The notes beneath the pieces are model-generated. The model made no database searches and had not been told where the DNA came from. It saw only the letters and a program-made list of their open reading frames with translations. Positions 1 to 8,486 of a DNA stretch of 58,515 nt are shown in pieces (positions within the stretch are counted from its first letter, which is position 1; every line of letters starts with the position of its first letter). This stretch comes from an uncultured Collinsella sp. (GTDB taxonomy: Bacteria; Actinomycetota; Coriobacteriia; Coriobacteriales; Coriobacteriaceae). The translations under genes and the position numbers were made by a program. Location: NCBI GenBank assembly GCA_900755685.1, contig CAAEHI010000056.1, positions 1-58,515 on the forward strand. Reading direction: 5' to 3'.

Positions 1-1511
1 CCCCCGCCATCTCCGGGACGACGGCGCGTGACCTTGACCTCGCCATCCGAGACCTGATCGGCCACGGAGGGCACTGAGGGCTTCTGTTGCGCGCCCGAGG
101 AATGGCGACGGCGCGGACGTGGCGCGCGCTCCTCCTCGCCACGCGGCTTGCCAGCCTTGTCGGCAGGCGCATCGGAGGCCGAGACGCCCTTGGGAGCGGC
201 ACCGGCCTCGCGAGCAGCTGCGGCGCGGAAGACGTCCTCGCGCTCCTCGCTCGACAGGTGACGGCGACGACGGCGCGTGGGATTCATGCCACCGCCGCGA
301 TTCTGCTGCTGGGGCTGCTGAGCCTCGCGCTCGCGGGAAGCGTTCTTGCCTGCGGGAGCGGCCTCGCCGGCATCGCCCGAACCCGAGCGCTTGCGACGAC
401 GACGGCCACCGGCGGCCTCCTCGGCCTCGGGGGCCTCGACCTTACCACGGCCCTTTCCGCGGCCACGGCCCTCGCCTTGGCTCTGACCGGCGCGAGCATC
501 GGATTCAGCATCGCGACGACGGCGCTTGGGCATCGACGTGCCGGCCAGACGGTCGGCACTCGACAGGCCATCGCCCACATCGACGCCGTTTTCGCGATCG
601 AGCTCCATGAGCGCCAGACGCATCTCGGGCGACTCGATGCGCTCGAGCACATCGCGCGTCACACAGTCGGGGCGGCAATTGCAGCCCTGCTCGGCAGCCT
701 TCTTCTTGCAGCCCTCCGAGCAGGTCATATCGGCCAGGTTGACCTTAAAGACCTTGCCGTTCTCCAGGCGCAGCACCAGCTGCTCGCGCGGTGTGTCATA
801 TTCTTGGATACGCGCCTTGCCAAGCGGCGTATCGATGAGCGTCTTCTTTTTGGGCGCACGGCTCTTAAAGTCCTTGTAGGCCTCGAACTCGTAGCGCAGG
901 CAGCACATCAGACGACCGCACACGCCGCTGATCTTGGAGGAATTGAGCGGCAGGTCTTGCTCTTTTGCCATGCGAATCGAGACGGGTTCAAACTGTCCGC
1001 CAAAGCGCGTGCAGCAGAGCTCCTGTCCGCACTGGGCGTAGCCACCCACCAGGCGGGTCTCGTCGCGCACGCCGATCTGGCGCATGTCGACGCGAATGTG
1101 CAGCGTCGAGGACAGGTCCTTGACGAGCTGGCGAAAATCGACGCGCTCCTCGGCCGCAAAGTAGAACACGGCCTTCTCGCCGCCAAACAGGTACTCGACG
1201 CCCACCGGCTTCATCTCGAGGTCGAGCTCTTTGACCAGACGGCGGAAATCGACCATCGCCTCGTCGCCTTGGATGGCCAAGTCGTCGGCAAGCTGCAGGT
1301 CGATGTCGCTCGCCACGCGCAGCACGGGCTTGAGCGGCTGACCGATCTCATCTTGCGGCACCTCGAAGGGATCGGCCGTGACCAGGCCGATCTCGGTTCC
1401 GCGCTCGGTGGAGCAGATAGCGTAGTCTGCCTCGAGGATATCCAGATCCTGCGGGTCGAACCACAGGTCGCGCGAGGCGTAGGTAAACTTAACGGGTACG
1501 ACTAACGGCAT
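1..1511 (-). CDS. ricT: PSP1-domain protein RicT (YaaT-like), 3' end off the window
   Basis: The reading frame starts at an ATG at 1511 (MPLVVPVKFTYAS) and is open to the left edge, so the C-terminus is missing. The first ~250 residues match the PSP1/RicT family: a Cys-rich segment (GQELCCTRFGG, VCGRLMCCLRYE) and a later CSEGCKKKAAEQGCNCRPDC cluster. In Bacillus the RicA-RicF-RicT complex binds Fe-S clusters and aids RNA processing; that role here is inferred from family. The order tmk-holB-ricT matches the Bacillus tmk-...-holB-yaaT block. The start overlaps the holB stop by 10 nt, so the genes are co-transcribed. From about residue 290 the protein becomes an Arg/Lys/Gly/Ala-rich low-complexity tail with several RRRR runs, far longer than in Bacillus. 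Confidence 0.85.
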   Translation of the reverse strand, partial: MPLVVPVKFTYASRDLWFDPQDLDILEADYAICSTERGTEIGLVTADPFEVPQDEIGQPLKPVLRVASDIDLQLADDLAIQGDEAMVDFRRLVKELDLEMKPVGVEYLFGGEKAVFYFAAEERVDFRQLVKDLSSTLHIRVDMRQIGVRDETRLVGGYAQCGQELCCTRFGGQFEPVSIRMAKEQDLPLNSSKISGVCGRLMCCLRYEFEAYKDFKSRAPKKKTLIDTPLGKARIQEYDTPREQLVLRLENGKVFKVNLADMTCSEGCKKKAAEQGCNCRPDCVTRDVLERIESPEMRLALMELDRENGVDVGDGLSSADRLAGTSMPKRRRRDAESDARAGQSQGEGRGRGKGRGKVEAPEAEEAAGGRRRRKRSGSGDAGEAAPAGKNASREREAQQPQQQNRGGGMNPTRRRRRHLSSEEREDVFRAAAAREAGAAPKGVSASDAPADKAGKPRGEEERAPRPRRRHSSGAQQKPSVPSVADQVSDGEVKVTRRRPGDGG

Positions 1512-2629
1512 TTCAGTGCCTTCCTGATATCGAACAGCATGACCTCGATGGCCAGCTGGGGAGTAACGTTTCTGGCGATGTTGCGCTCGGCGGTTGCGAC
1601 TGCCTCGAGCGCCCGCGTGGCACCCGCAACATTGGTCGCAGCGGCAAGCCGACCGATCGTGTCGCGCACGTCTTCGTTCACCACGTCGGCCGCCTCGTCC
1701 TGAAGTGTCAGCAGCACATCGCGCATGAGCGTCCGCGCGCTCGCCAGCGCTTCCATGATACCCGAACGCTCGCGCGCGTTGAGCTCGCGCTTATTGCGGT
1801 CCTCAAGCTGCTTCAATGCTCCACGCGACAGGTAGTCGGCGTTTTGCTCGAGCACCTTTTCCTGCGTGGACTTGACCTCGGCGAGCGGCGCCTTAACGGC
1901 GACGATGAGCGACTTGGCGCGGCTGAGCACGTCGGCCTCGTCGGCGGCAATGAGTGAGTCGATGGCACGGACCATCTGACGGCGGGCGTCCTGGCGCTCG
2001 GCACTCTTAAGGAACTCGATGCCGCGCGTGGGGCTGCCCGCCACGGCGACGGCCATGCGACAACGCGCGATATCCTGACCAGTGGCACGGCTCACGGCGT
2101 GCGCGGCGACGGCGGGGGACACCAGCCGAAACGGCACGCACTGGCAGCGGCTCACGATGGTGGGCAACATCACGTCTGCCGAGGTGCCCAGCAAGATAAA
2201 CATAACGCCCTCGGGCGGCTCCTCGAGTGTTTTGAGCAGTGCGTTGGCGGTGTTGGCGCGCAGCTGCTCGGCACGGTCAATGATGTAGACCTTGGCCTTG
2301 GCGCGGATGGGCGCCAGGGGTACGTCGTCGAGTAGCTCGCGCGTCTGGGCGATGAGGTAGCCCGTGGCGCTCTCGGGCGTGTAATAGTGCACGTCGGGGT
2401 GCGTATGGCGGGCGACGCGCACGCAGCTATCGCATGAGCCGCAGCCATCCTGCTCGCACAGGAAGGCTTGGGCGAGCGCCCACGCGGCGTCGAGCTTGCC
2501 CGCGCCGGGCGCGCCCAAAAACAGGTAGGCGTGCGATGCGCGACCGCTGGCGACGGCATTGGTCAAAAAGTCGCGCACGCGCTCTTGGGTGTCAAGCTTG
2601 GCCAGCAGGCTTGTCTGAGCGGGGGCCAT
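1502..2629 (-). CDS. holB: DNA polymerase III subunit delta' (HolB)
   Basis: A clamp-loader AAA+ subunit acting at the replication fork. The N-terminal P-loop region reads LGAPGAGKLDAAW, followed by a four-Cys zinc module (CEQDGCGSCDSC), the DEXX-equivalent IIDRAEQLRANTANALLKTLEEPP and a sensor-1/SRC region (TIVSRCQ). Serine/lysine changes in the P-loop (GKLD instead of GKT/S) fit the delta' subunit, which usually does not bind ATP. I chose the ATG at 2629 (MAPAQTSLLAK) rather than an upstream in-frame codon because it lies one base after the tmk stop. About 375 residues. Translationally coupled to ricT downstream. Confidence 0.93.
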   Translation of the reverse strand: MAPAQTSLLAKLDTQERVRDFLTNAVASGRASHAYLFLGAPGAGKLDAAWALAQAFLCEQDGCGSCDSCVRVARHTHPDVHYYTPESATGYLIAQTRELLDDVPLAPIRAKAKVYIIDRAEQLRANTANALLKTLEEPPEGVMFILLGTSADVMLPTIVSRCQCVPFRLVSPAVAAHAVSRATGQDIARCRMAVAVAGSPTRGIEFLKSAERQDARRQMVRAIDSLIAADEADVLSRAKSLIVAVKAPLAEVKSTQEKVLEQNADYLSRGALKQLEDRNKRELNARERSGIMEALASARTLMRDVLLTLQDEAADVVNEDVRDTIGRLAAATNVAGATRALEAVATAERNIARNVTPQLAIEVMLFDIRKALKCR

Positions 2630-2630
2630 G

Positions 2631-3314
2631 TTACTCGGCCTCCTGGGCAAGCGCGGCGGTGACGGCGTCCTGGGAAATGTCGAGGCCGTAGACGCGAACC
2701 TGCTCGACCGTCCGCGCGAAGACGTCCTCGATGGACGCGGTCGCGTCGATGAGTTTTACGCGGTTTGGTTCCTCGGCGGCAATGGCGCAAAATCCCTGGT
2801 AGACGCGCTCTTGGAAGGTCATGCCTTTTGCCTCCATGCGATCTGCCGCGCCACGGGCTGCCATGCGTAGCGCCGCCTGCTCGGGTGTGATGTGGTAGAC
2901 GAGCGTGAGCGCCGGATGCGTACCGGCGACAGCCAGGTTGTTGGCATCGCGTACCATCTGACGGTCGAGACCATCGGCAAACGCCTGATAGCAGGTCGTG
3001 GAATCGTAGAAACGGTCGCACAGGACCACCTTGCCGGCCGCAAGGGCGGGGGCGATGACCTCGTGCACCAGCTGAGCGCGCGCTGCCTCGTAGAGCAGCA
3101 GCTCGCAGGTGTCGCCCATCGCCGTGTTGGCGGGGTCGAGCAGCAGAGCACGGATCTTTTCGCTGATGGCGGTACCGCCCGGCTCGCGCAGGCTCACAAC
3201 CTGGTAGCCGGCGAGTTCAAGAGCGCGGGCAAGCAGGCGCGCCTGCGTGGACTTGCCGGCGCCATCGACGCCCTCGAGCGTGATAAAGCTATGTTGAGCG
3301 GGCTCAAAAGCCAT
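2631..3314 (-). CDS. tmk: Thymidylate kinase
   Basis: Phosphorylates dTMP to dTDP in the cytoplasm. The P-loop GVDGAGKST is at residues ~15-23, the DR(F/Y) motif appears as CDRFYDSTTCYQ, and a LID-type Arg-rich segment (AARGAADRMEAKG) follows. 227 residues is close to the usual 205-215. The start has an AGGAAGG-like ribosome site about 8 nt upstream. First gene of the tmk-holB-ricT operon; the upstream spacer holds two palindromic repeats. Confidence 0.95.
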   Translation of the reverse strand: MAFEPAQHSFITLEGVDGAGKSTQARLLARALELAGYQVVSLREPGGTAISEKIRALLLDPANTAMGDTCELLLYEAARAQLVHEVIAPALAAGKVVLCDRFYDSTTCYQAFADGLDRQMVRDANNLAVAGTHPALTLVYHITPEQAALRMAARGAADRMEAKGMTFQERVYQGFCAIAAEEPNRVKLIDATASIEDVFARTVEQVRVYGLDISQDAVTAALAQEAE

Positions 3315-3404
3315 GGGCGCAGCCCCTTCCTACAAGGCGCGTAAATGCGAGTTATAGCAACCAAGCCATGATACCCCAGGGGCAGGCGCGTCCCAAACCC
3401 CACC

Positions 3405-3460
3405 TAGTCATTGGGGACGTTCTTGAATGACTAGTCGTTTAAGAACGTCCCCAATGGCTA
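3405..3460. repeat. Palindromic repeat family A, double copy
   Basis: Two overlapping inverted units. Each has an 8-bp stem TAGTCATT/AATGACTA (one arm varied to TAGTCGTT/AATGGCTA) around the loop TAAGAACGTCCCC or its complement. The same unit recurs at 12102, 34741, 37233 and 53166. Confidence 0.85.
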
Positions 3461-3474
3461 AAGGTGCCTTTCCA

Positions 3475-3543
3475 AAGTTGCGGTGAAATAGGGACTGATT
3501 GAAGCTCTGAGACCGCCAAACAGTCCCTATTTCACCGCAACTT
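3475..3543. repeat. Palindromic repeat family B
   Basis: Perfect 23-bp inverted arms at 3475-3497 and 3521-3543, beginning AAGTTGCGGTGAAATAGGG, separated by 23 nt. Related copies lie at 44808-44876 and 46394-46460. Nothing coding is seen in 3315-3611, which consists of these two repeats and the promoter region of the next gene. Confidence 0.9.
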
Positions 3544-3611
3544 ATGATGGGGAATTTTGGACGCTGGGTATAATCGTCGTATTGCATTGAAATGTGGCGA
3601 AAGGAGTGGCA

Positions 3612-4595
3612 ATGTCTCGGTATTGCGCCTCGTGCGGCAAGCTTCTTGCAGATAATGCCAAGTTCTGCACCTCGTGCGGTGCACCCGTTGAGCAAACAGC
3701 CGCGAGCGATAGCCAGCCCGCTTTTGAGCAGACCGGCTCCCTTGATACGCCGCAAGCCAAGGCGGACGACCCCCTCGCCTATCGCCCCGACCCCGCCGCA
3801 AGCCCCGCGGCCGTCGAGACCACGCAGCGCATACCCGTCGCGAGCGGCTCGCCCCAACAGCAGCCGGCTCCCGCATACGCGCCCGCTTCGCCACAGACCC
3901 CCGCTCCCAAAAAGAGCGGTGCCGGGCCGCTTATCGCCGTTATCGTTGTGCTGGTGGCGATCATCATCGCCCTGGTCGTTTTCTTTGTGATCAAGCCTTT
4001 CGACAGCGCCGCCACGCAGACGACTGCCGAGGTAGCTAAGCTGCACCATGACGTCGACGACGATGACCTAAAGCCTCTCGGCGATCCCAACAGCCTGTAC
4101 GACGATGATGACGATGACGACGAGGATGGCGGCGAAGCAACGCTCTCCGAGCAGAACCTCTACCGTCGCCTGAGCGAATACTACGACTTGCTCGAAGACC
4201 TCGACAACTACGTCCGTGGCTGCGCGCAGAACTTCAACGGCAGCTATCTGGAAGAGGATCGGACCACCCGTCAAAATCTCGCCGACGTCGCCGAGCGCAC
4301 AGAGGACACCATCGAGCAGTATTACGACATCGTCGAGGACCTAGACGTCCCGACGAGCTCCAAGAACTACAGCTCCTGGAAGGACATCATCGCCCTGTAC
4401 GACGACCTGGATCACCGCATTGACGCAATCTGTGATGCCTGGGAGATCAGCCTGAAATACGCCAAGCCTGCGGACCACAAGAATGAGATCGTGGCGCCGC
4501 TGTCGCGCGACAACGTGGCGGGCACCAATGACAATAAGTATCGCCTAGACTTTGAGGAGCGCTATCCCGGCGCCAAACCCGTCGAAGTGAACTAG
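3612..4595 (+). CDS. Zinc-ribbon, single-pass membrane protein of unknown function
   Basis: 327 residues. The N-terminus is a CASCGKLL...CTSCGAP zinc ribbon (residues ~4-25), followed by a Pro/Ala/Gln-rich linker to ~100, one membrane segment (GPLIAVIVVLVAIIIALVVF, ~105-125), then an outside part with a run of Asp (DDDDDDDEDGG) and an acidic helical region rich in Tyr and Asp. The ATG at 3612 is preceded by AAGGAG at 3601; an in-frame ATG at 3594 lies upstream of that site and is less likely. The layout resembles zinc-ribbon membrane proteins with no settled function in Firmicutes and Actinobacteria. No operon partner. Confidence 0.8.
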   Translation: MSRYCASCGKLLADNAKFCTSCGAPVEQTAASDSQPAFEQTGSLDTPQAKADDPLAYRPDPAASPAAVETTQRIPVASGSPQQQPAPAYAPASPQTPAPKKSGAGPLIAVIVVLVAIIIALVVFFVIKPFDSAATQTTAEVAKLHHDVDDDDLKPLGDPNSLYDDDDDDDEDGGEATLSEQNLYRRLSEYYDLLEDLDNYVRGCAQNFNGSYLEEDRTTRQNLADVAERTEDTIEQYYDIVEDLDVPTSSKNYSSWKDIIALYDDLDHRIDAICDAWEISLKYAKPADHKNEIVAPLSRDNVAGTNDNKYRLDFEERYPGAKPVEVN

Positions 4596-4613
4596 CGCTT
4601 TGTCGTTCCCGAG

Positions 4614-4671
4614 CCGGCAGTTAGGGGCGTTCCTAAACTGCCGGCAGAAAAGGAACGTCCCTAACTGCCGG
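4614..4671. repeat. Palindromic repeat family C
   Basis: Inverted arms CCGGCAGTTAGGGGCGTTCC and its near-complement with the centre CTGCCGGCAGAAAAG. Related units lie at 34678 and 46326. It starts 18 nt after the stop codon of the zinc-ribbon gene. Confidence 0.85.
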
Positions 4672-4672
4672 A

Positions 4673-4714
4673 TAAAAAACGAGCGAGGATCGTGGGGTCC
4701 TCGCTCGTTTTTTA
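4673..4714. terminator. Bidirectional intrinsic terminator
   Basis: AAAAAACGAGCGAGG and CCTCGCTCGTTTTTT arms around a short loop. It serves the zinc-ribbon gene on + and topA on -. Confidence 0.93.
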
Positions 4715-4735
4715 GGCAATGTTTCGACCGCGCCG

Positions 4736-7330
4736 TTACTTGTCGGAGGCTACTTTCTTGGCAGTCGACTTCTTCGCGGTCGTCTTCTTGGCGGCAGTGG
4801 CTTTCTTAGCCGTGGCCTTCTTTCCCGCCGTCGTCTTCTTGGCCGTGCTCGCCTTAGTCGTGGTCTTGCGGCCGCGGGCGGGCTTCTTCTCCTTGGTCGG
4901 GCAGTCCATGTTGACGCAGATACGCCACGGGCCGCGCGCGGTGTTGACCACCACGATGGGAGCGCCGCACTCGGGGCAGGTCTCGCCCGTCGCCTCGAGC
5001 TTGCCGCGTGCCGGCAGCGGATAGCTCACGCCACAGTCATCGTAGTTGGTGCAGCGGATAAAGCGCTTGCCGCTCTTCTCGCTCTTGTGCGCGATCAGGT
5101 CGCCATGGCGTCCTGCCTCGGCGCACACCTTGCACTCGCCCACCTTAAGATCGGGCTCGTAGTTGGTGGGGCACGTGGGGTTCACGCAAATCTCGAAAGC
5201 CTTCTGGCGGAACGGCTGGCACTTAATGCGCGGCGCACCGCACTCGGGGCACACGGCCGCCTCGCCCTCGAGCGGGCTCACCTTGACGCCGCTCGGCACC
5301 GGATAGGTCACGTCGCAGTCGGGCCATCCCATGCAGCCGATAAAGCTGCCGCGGGTCTTGGCGCTCGTCTTCATAACCAGGTCCTTGCCGCACTTGGGGC
5401 AGGCGCCCACGCGCGCATCGGCTGTGACGGCGTCGCTGATGGCGTCGCCCAGCTCCTGCGTATGCTTGAGCAGCTCGTCGAGTACGCCGGCCAGCAGCGC
5501 ACGCGAGTGCGTCACAACATGCTCTTCGGTATCCTCGCCGCGCTCCACGCGAGTCATATCGCCATCGAGCTCACTGGTCATATCGGGGCTCGTGATGCGC
5601 GGGGCAAACTGTGACAGCGCGTCGATGATGGCGATACCCAGCTGACTCGGCTCCACGGGATCGTTTTTGAGGTAGCGCACGGCGTACAGGCGCTCGATAA
5701 TGCTCGCGCGCGTGGACTTGGTGCCCAGGCCGCGCTTCTCCATCTCCTGTACGAGCTTGCCCTGGCTGTAGCGCGCGGGCGGCTCGGTCTGCTTGGCCTC
5801 GAGCTTAATGTCGAACACATCGACCGTATCGCCCTGCTCCAGCGGCGGCATCTGCTCGTCGCGCTTAAGGCCGTACGGATAGGCCTCGCGGAAACCCGGC
5901 GTCACCAGCACGTCACCCGAAGCCACGAACGGCTCGCCGTTGACGTCGAGCTCGAGCTTGGTGTTCTCGATGGTCGCGGGACCCATAAGCGTTGCCAGGA
6001 AGCGACGGGCGATGAGGTCGTAGAGCTTGCGCTGGCCGCCGTCGAGCGTAGACGGATCGCCCTCGCCCGTGGGGTAGATAGGCGGGTGGTCGGTGGTCTC
6101 GACTTTGCCGCGCGTAGGCTTCATGGGGCCGGCAAGCACCTTTTTGCATACGGGCGCCAGCGCCGGGTTGATCTTTGCCAGGTCGCTCACCACGGCGCCC
6201 AAATCGAGCGTCGCAGGATACACGGTGTTGTCGACACGCGGGTAGCTGATGAGGCCCGCCATGTAGAGGGACTCGGCGATGCGCATGGTACGCGCAGGCG
6301 AGATGCCCTCGGCTGCGGCGGCAGCCTGCAGCGAAGTGGTCGCAAACGGCGTGGGCGGCTGCTGCTTACGCGAGCGCTTGGTCACCGCGGCAACGGTCGC
6401 CGTCGCGACACCGTCGACATGGCCGTACGCCGTCTCGGCAGCATCCTTGTCGGTAAAACGCGCCGTCTTGTGTGCAATCTTAAAGCGGTCGTCCTCGGCG
6501 GCGCCCTGCGCGGCACCCATGCCGCGAATCTGCCAATAGTCCTCGGGCACAAACGCCATGCGCTCGCGCTCGCGCTCGACCACCAGGGCGAGCGTCGGCG
6601 TCTGCACGCGGCCGGCGGAGCGCACGTTACCAAAGCCGCCAAACTTGGCGAGCGTCAGGTAACGCGTGAGCACCGCGCCCCAAATGAGGTCGATGTGTTG
6701 GCGACTCTCGCCGGCGTCGGCCAGATTCTGGTCGAGCGAGACGAGATTATCGAAGGCGTGCGTAATCTCGGCCTTGGTAAACGAAGAGTATTGGGCGCGG
6801 GCAACCGGCAAGTCCGGCGCAACCTCGCGCACCTTGTTGAGAGCGTCCGAGCCGATCAGCTCGCCCTCGCGGTCGAAGTCCGTGGCGATGATGACGCTGT
6901 CAGACTTCTTAGCAAGGTTCTTGAGCGAGCGAATGAGCTCCTTCTCGGCCGGCAGCTTAATGACGGGCGCCCAGGTGAGGTAAGGCAGGCTCTCGAGCTT
7001 CCAACCCTTGATGGAGATGCCATCGGCAAGGAACGGCTTACGCTTGGTGTCATAGGGCGGACGCGCCAGGCCATCGGGCATATCGGCCGGCAACATCTCA
7101 CCGTCCTCGGTCACCGAATACCAACCCAGCTTTTTATCGAACAGCACGCTGTCGCAAAAATCGGGCGCAAGGATGTGACCGGCAAGGCCGATGGTCACGC
7201 ACTCCTCGCCCTTCCACTCAAAACGGTAGATGGCGGTGTTGTACACCTTGTCCTTTTTAGGCTTACCCGTGGACAGCCGCTCGGCGATCTGACGCGCGGC
7301 GTCGTTTTTCTCGGCGATGATGAGCTTCAA
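4736..7330 (-). CDS. topA: Type IA DNA topoisomerase (TopA)
   Basis: Relaxes negative supercoils. The Toprim domain opens MKLIIAEKNDAARQIAERL, with IIATDFDREGELIG carrying the metal-binding DxD. The active-site Tyr lies in GLISYPRVDNTVYP. At least three C-terminal zinc fingers follow (ACPKCGKD, VCPECGAP, TCPECGAP and partners), then a ~40-residue Lys/Ala/Thr tail like a histone tail. 864 residues. The start codon is TTG (7330) with AGGAG 8 nt upstream; the nearby ATG is out of frame and hits a stop. The N-terminus and the SYPRxDNTVYP signature look more like archaeal topoisomerase I than the E. coli type (GYITYMRTDS); this is from memory of the families. Confidence 0.93.
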   Translation of the reverse strand: MKLIIAEKNDAARQIAERLSTGKPKKDKVYNTAIYRFEWKGEECVTIGLAGHILAPDFCDSVLFDKKLGWYSVTEDGEMLPADMPDGLARPPYDTKRKPFLADGISIKGWKLESLPYLTWAPVIKLPAEKELIRSLKNLAKKSDSVIIATDFDREGELIGSDALNKVREVAPDLPVARAQYSSFTKAEITHAFDNLVSLDQNLADAGESRQHIDLIWGAVLTRYLTLAKFGGFGNVRSAGRVQTPTLALVVERERERMAFVPEDYWQIRGMGAAQGAAEDDRFKIAHKTARFTDKDAAETAYGHVDGVATATVAAVTKRSRKQQPPTPFATTSLQAAAAAEGISPARTMRIAESLYMAGLISYPRVDNTVYPATLDLGAVVSDLAKINPALAPVCKKVLAGPMKPTRGKVETTDHPPIYPTGEGDPSTLDGGQRKLYDLIARRFLATLMGPATIENTKLELDVNGEPFVASGDVLVTPGFREAYPYGLKRDEQMPPLEQGDTVDVFDIKLEAKQTEPPARYSQGKLVQEMEKRGLGTKSTRASIIERLYAVRYLKNDPVEPSQLGIAIIDALSQFAPRITSPDMTSELDGDMTRVERGEDTEEHVVTHSRALLAGVLDELLKHTQELGDAISDAVTADARVGACPKCGKDLVMKTSAKTRGSFIGCMGWPDCDVTYPVPSGVKVSPLEGEAAVCPECGAPRIKCQPFRQKAFEICVNPTCPTNYEPDLKVGECKVCAEAGRHGDLIAHKSEKSGKRFIRCTNYDDCGVSYPLPARGKLEATGETCPECGAPIVVVNTARGPWRICVNMDCPTKEKKPARGRKTTTKASTAKKTTAGKKATAKKATAAKKTTAKKSTAKKVASDK

Positions 7331-7384
7331 AAGAGGCTCCTATCTCATGTCTCTGCGGCTACGCCCGCCCGTATGGCGGCCGAC

Positions 7385-8068
7385 TTACGCCCTTGCTTGC
7401 TCAATCTGCCCGATGAGCCAATCGCACCAGGCATCCATGCCCTCGCCCTTGCGCGCGCTCACGGCAAACCGCGGCGCCTGCGGATTGAGGTCATCGAGTG
7501 TCTTAGTATACCTATCCATGTCAAAATCGAAAGCCGGAGCCACGTCGACCTTGTTGAGCAGCTGTGCGCCGGCGTGTTGGAAGATGCCCGGGTACTTGAT
7601 GGGCTTGTCGTCGCCCTCGGGCACCGAGAGGATCATGATGGACAGGTTCTCACCCAGGTCAAAGTCGACCGGGCAGACCAAGTTGCCCACGTTTTCGATA
7701 AAGATGACGTCGATGTTCTCCAGACCGACGGCCTGGTCGAAGGCGTCGACGGCCTCCATGATCATGTTGCCCTCGAGGTGGCACAGGCCGCCCGTGTTGA
7801 TCTGGATGGCGGGCATGCCGGCTTCCTTCATGGTAATGGCGTCGACGTCCGAGGCGATATCGCCCTCGATGACGGCGCAACGCAGGCCCGCCTTGTCGCG
7901 TAGGCGCTCGTTGGTGCCCAAAATCGTGGTGGTCTTGCCCGAGCCAGGGCTCGACAGGACATTGATCACATAGGTGTTTGTCTCATGAAATCGCTGACGC
8001 AGCTGATCTGCCAGGCGCTCGTTGCGCGACAGGATCGGCGACGCGATATCAATCGTTTTCTCAGCCAT
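7385..8068 (-). CDS. hypB: Hydrogenase/urease nickel-incorporation GTPase HypB
   Basis: A SIMIBI-class GTPase that delivers nickel to [NiFe]-hydrogenase with HypA. Walker A SSPGSGKTTTI (~40-50), EGDIASDVDA, INTGGLCHLEGNMI with the metal-binding Cys-His pair, FIENVGNLVCPVDFDLGE and the base motif NKVDVAP are all present. The ATG at 8068 (MAEKTID) is chosen over a GTG nine bases upstream because AAGGAG sits 8 nt before it. There is no N-terminal His-rich nickel store. 227 residues. It lies 55 nt after hypA. No hydrogenase structural genes are in the window. Confidence 0.95.
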   Translation of the reverse strand: MAEKTIDIASPILSRNERLADQLRQRFHETNTYVINVLSSPGSGKTTTILGTNERLRDKAGLRCAVIEGDIASDVDAITMKEAGMPAIQINTGGLCHLEGNMIMEAVDAFDQAVGLENIDVIFIENVGNLVCPVDFDLGENLSIMILSVPEGDDKPIKYPGIFQHAGAQLLNKVDVAPAFDFDMDRYTKTLDDLNPQAPRFAVSARKGEGMDAWCDWLIGQIEQARA

Positions 8069-8123
8069 ACTTGGCACTCCTTACTTTGGCCCCTTTATAC
8101 CCCATCACCAGATGGCTAGCGGG

Positions 8124-8480
8124 CTAATCGTCGGGGGTTTCGATTTCGATACTCGCGATATCGAGCTCGCGGCCGTGCAGTAGGCGCACGTTGGCGCCGC
8201 CACATTGGGGGCAACGGCAATGGAAGCGATCGTGGTCGAAAACCTCGCCGCAGTCCAGGCACCCGCTTTGTGGATGGACCTCCTCCACGGCAAGCTCGCA
8301 GCCTTGTGTGAGCGGATCCTCGTCGCGAAACGTCTCCCACGCAAAGTCGAGCGCCTCGCGCACAACTTCGGTCATATCCCCGATACGCAGCGTTACCAAA
8401 ACGGCGCGCGAGGCCCCCGCCCCACGCGCCGCGCGAATCACTGTATCGAGTATGCCGTTGACAATGCCAACCTCGTGCAT
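8124..8480 (-). CDS. hypA: Nickel metallochaperone HypA
   Basis: 118 residues beginning MHEVGIV, the invariant nickel-binding N-terminus (Met1-His2-Glu3). The zinc domain has GCLDCGEVF and CRCPQCGG CxxC pairs near residues 73-95. Partner of HypB, encoded just downstream. It lies 6 nt after tatC, so tatA-tatC-hypA-hypB may be one transcript. Tat exports folded metalloenzymes including hydrogenase small subunits, so the grouping makes functional sense (inference). Confidence 0.95.
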   Translation of the reverse strand: MHEVGIVNGILDTVIRAARGAGASRAVLVTLRIGDMTEVVREALDFAWETFRDEDPLTQGCELAVEEVHPQSGCLDCGEVFDHDRFHCRCPQCGGANVRLLHGRELDIASIEIETPDD

Positions 8481-8486
8481 ACCGAT

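Noticed and set aside
87..1505. Long plus-strand ORF (472 aa) opposite ricT
   Set aside because: Antisense shadow caused by GC-rich third positions; no family features, while the minus frame encodes a clear RicT.
6086..7903. 605-aa plus-strand ORF across topA and hypB
   Set aside because: Spans two well-supported minus-strand genes and their spacer; composition of a shadow frame.
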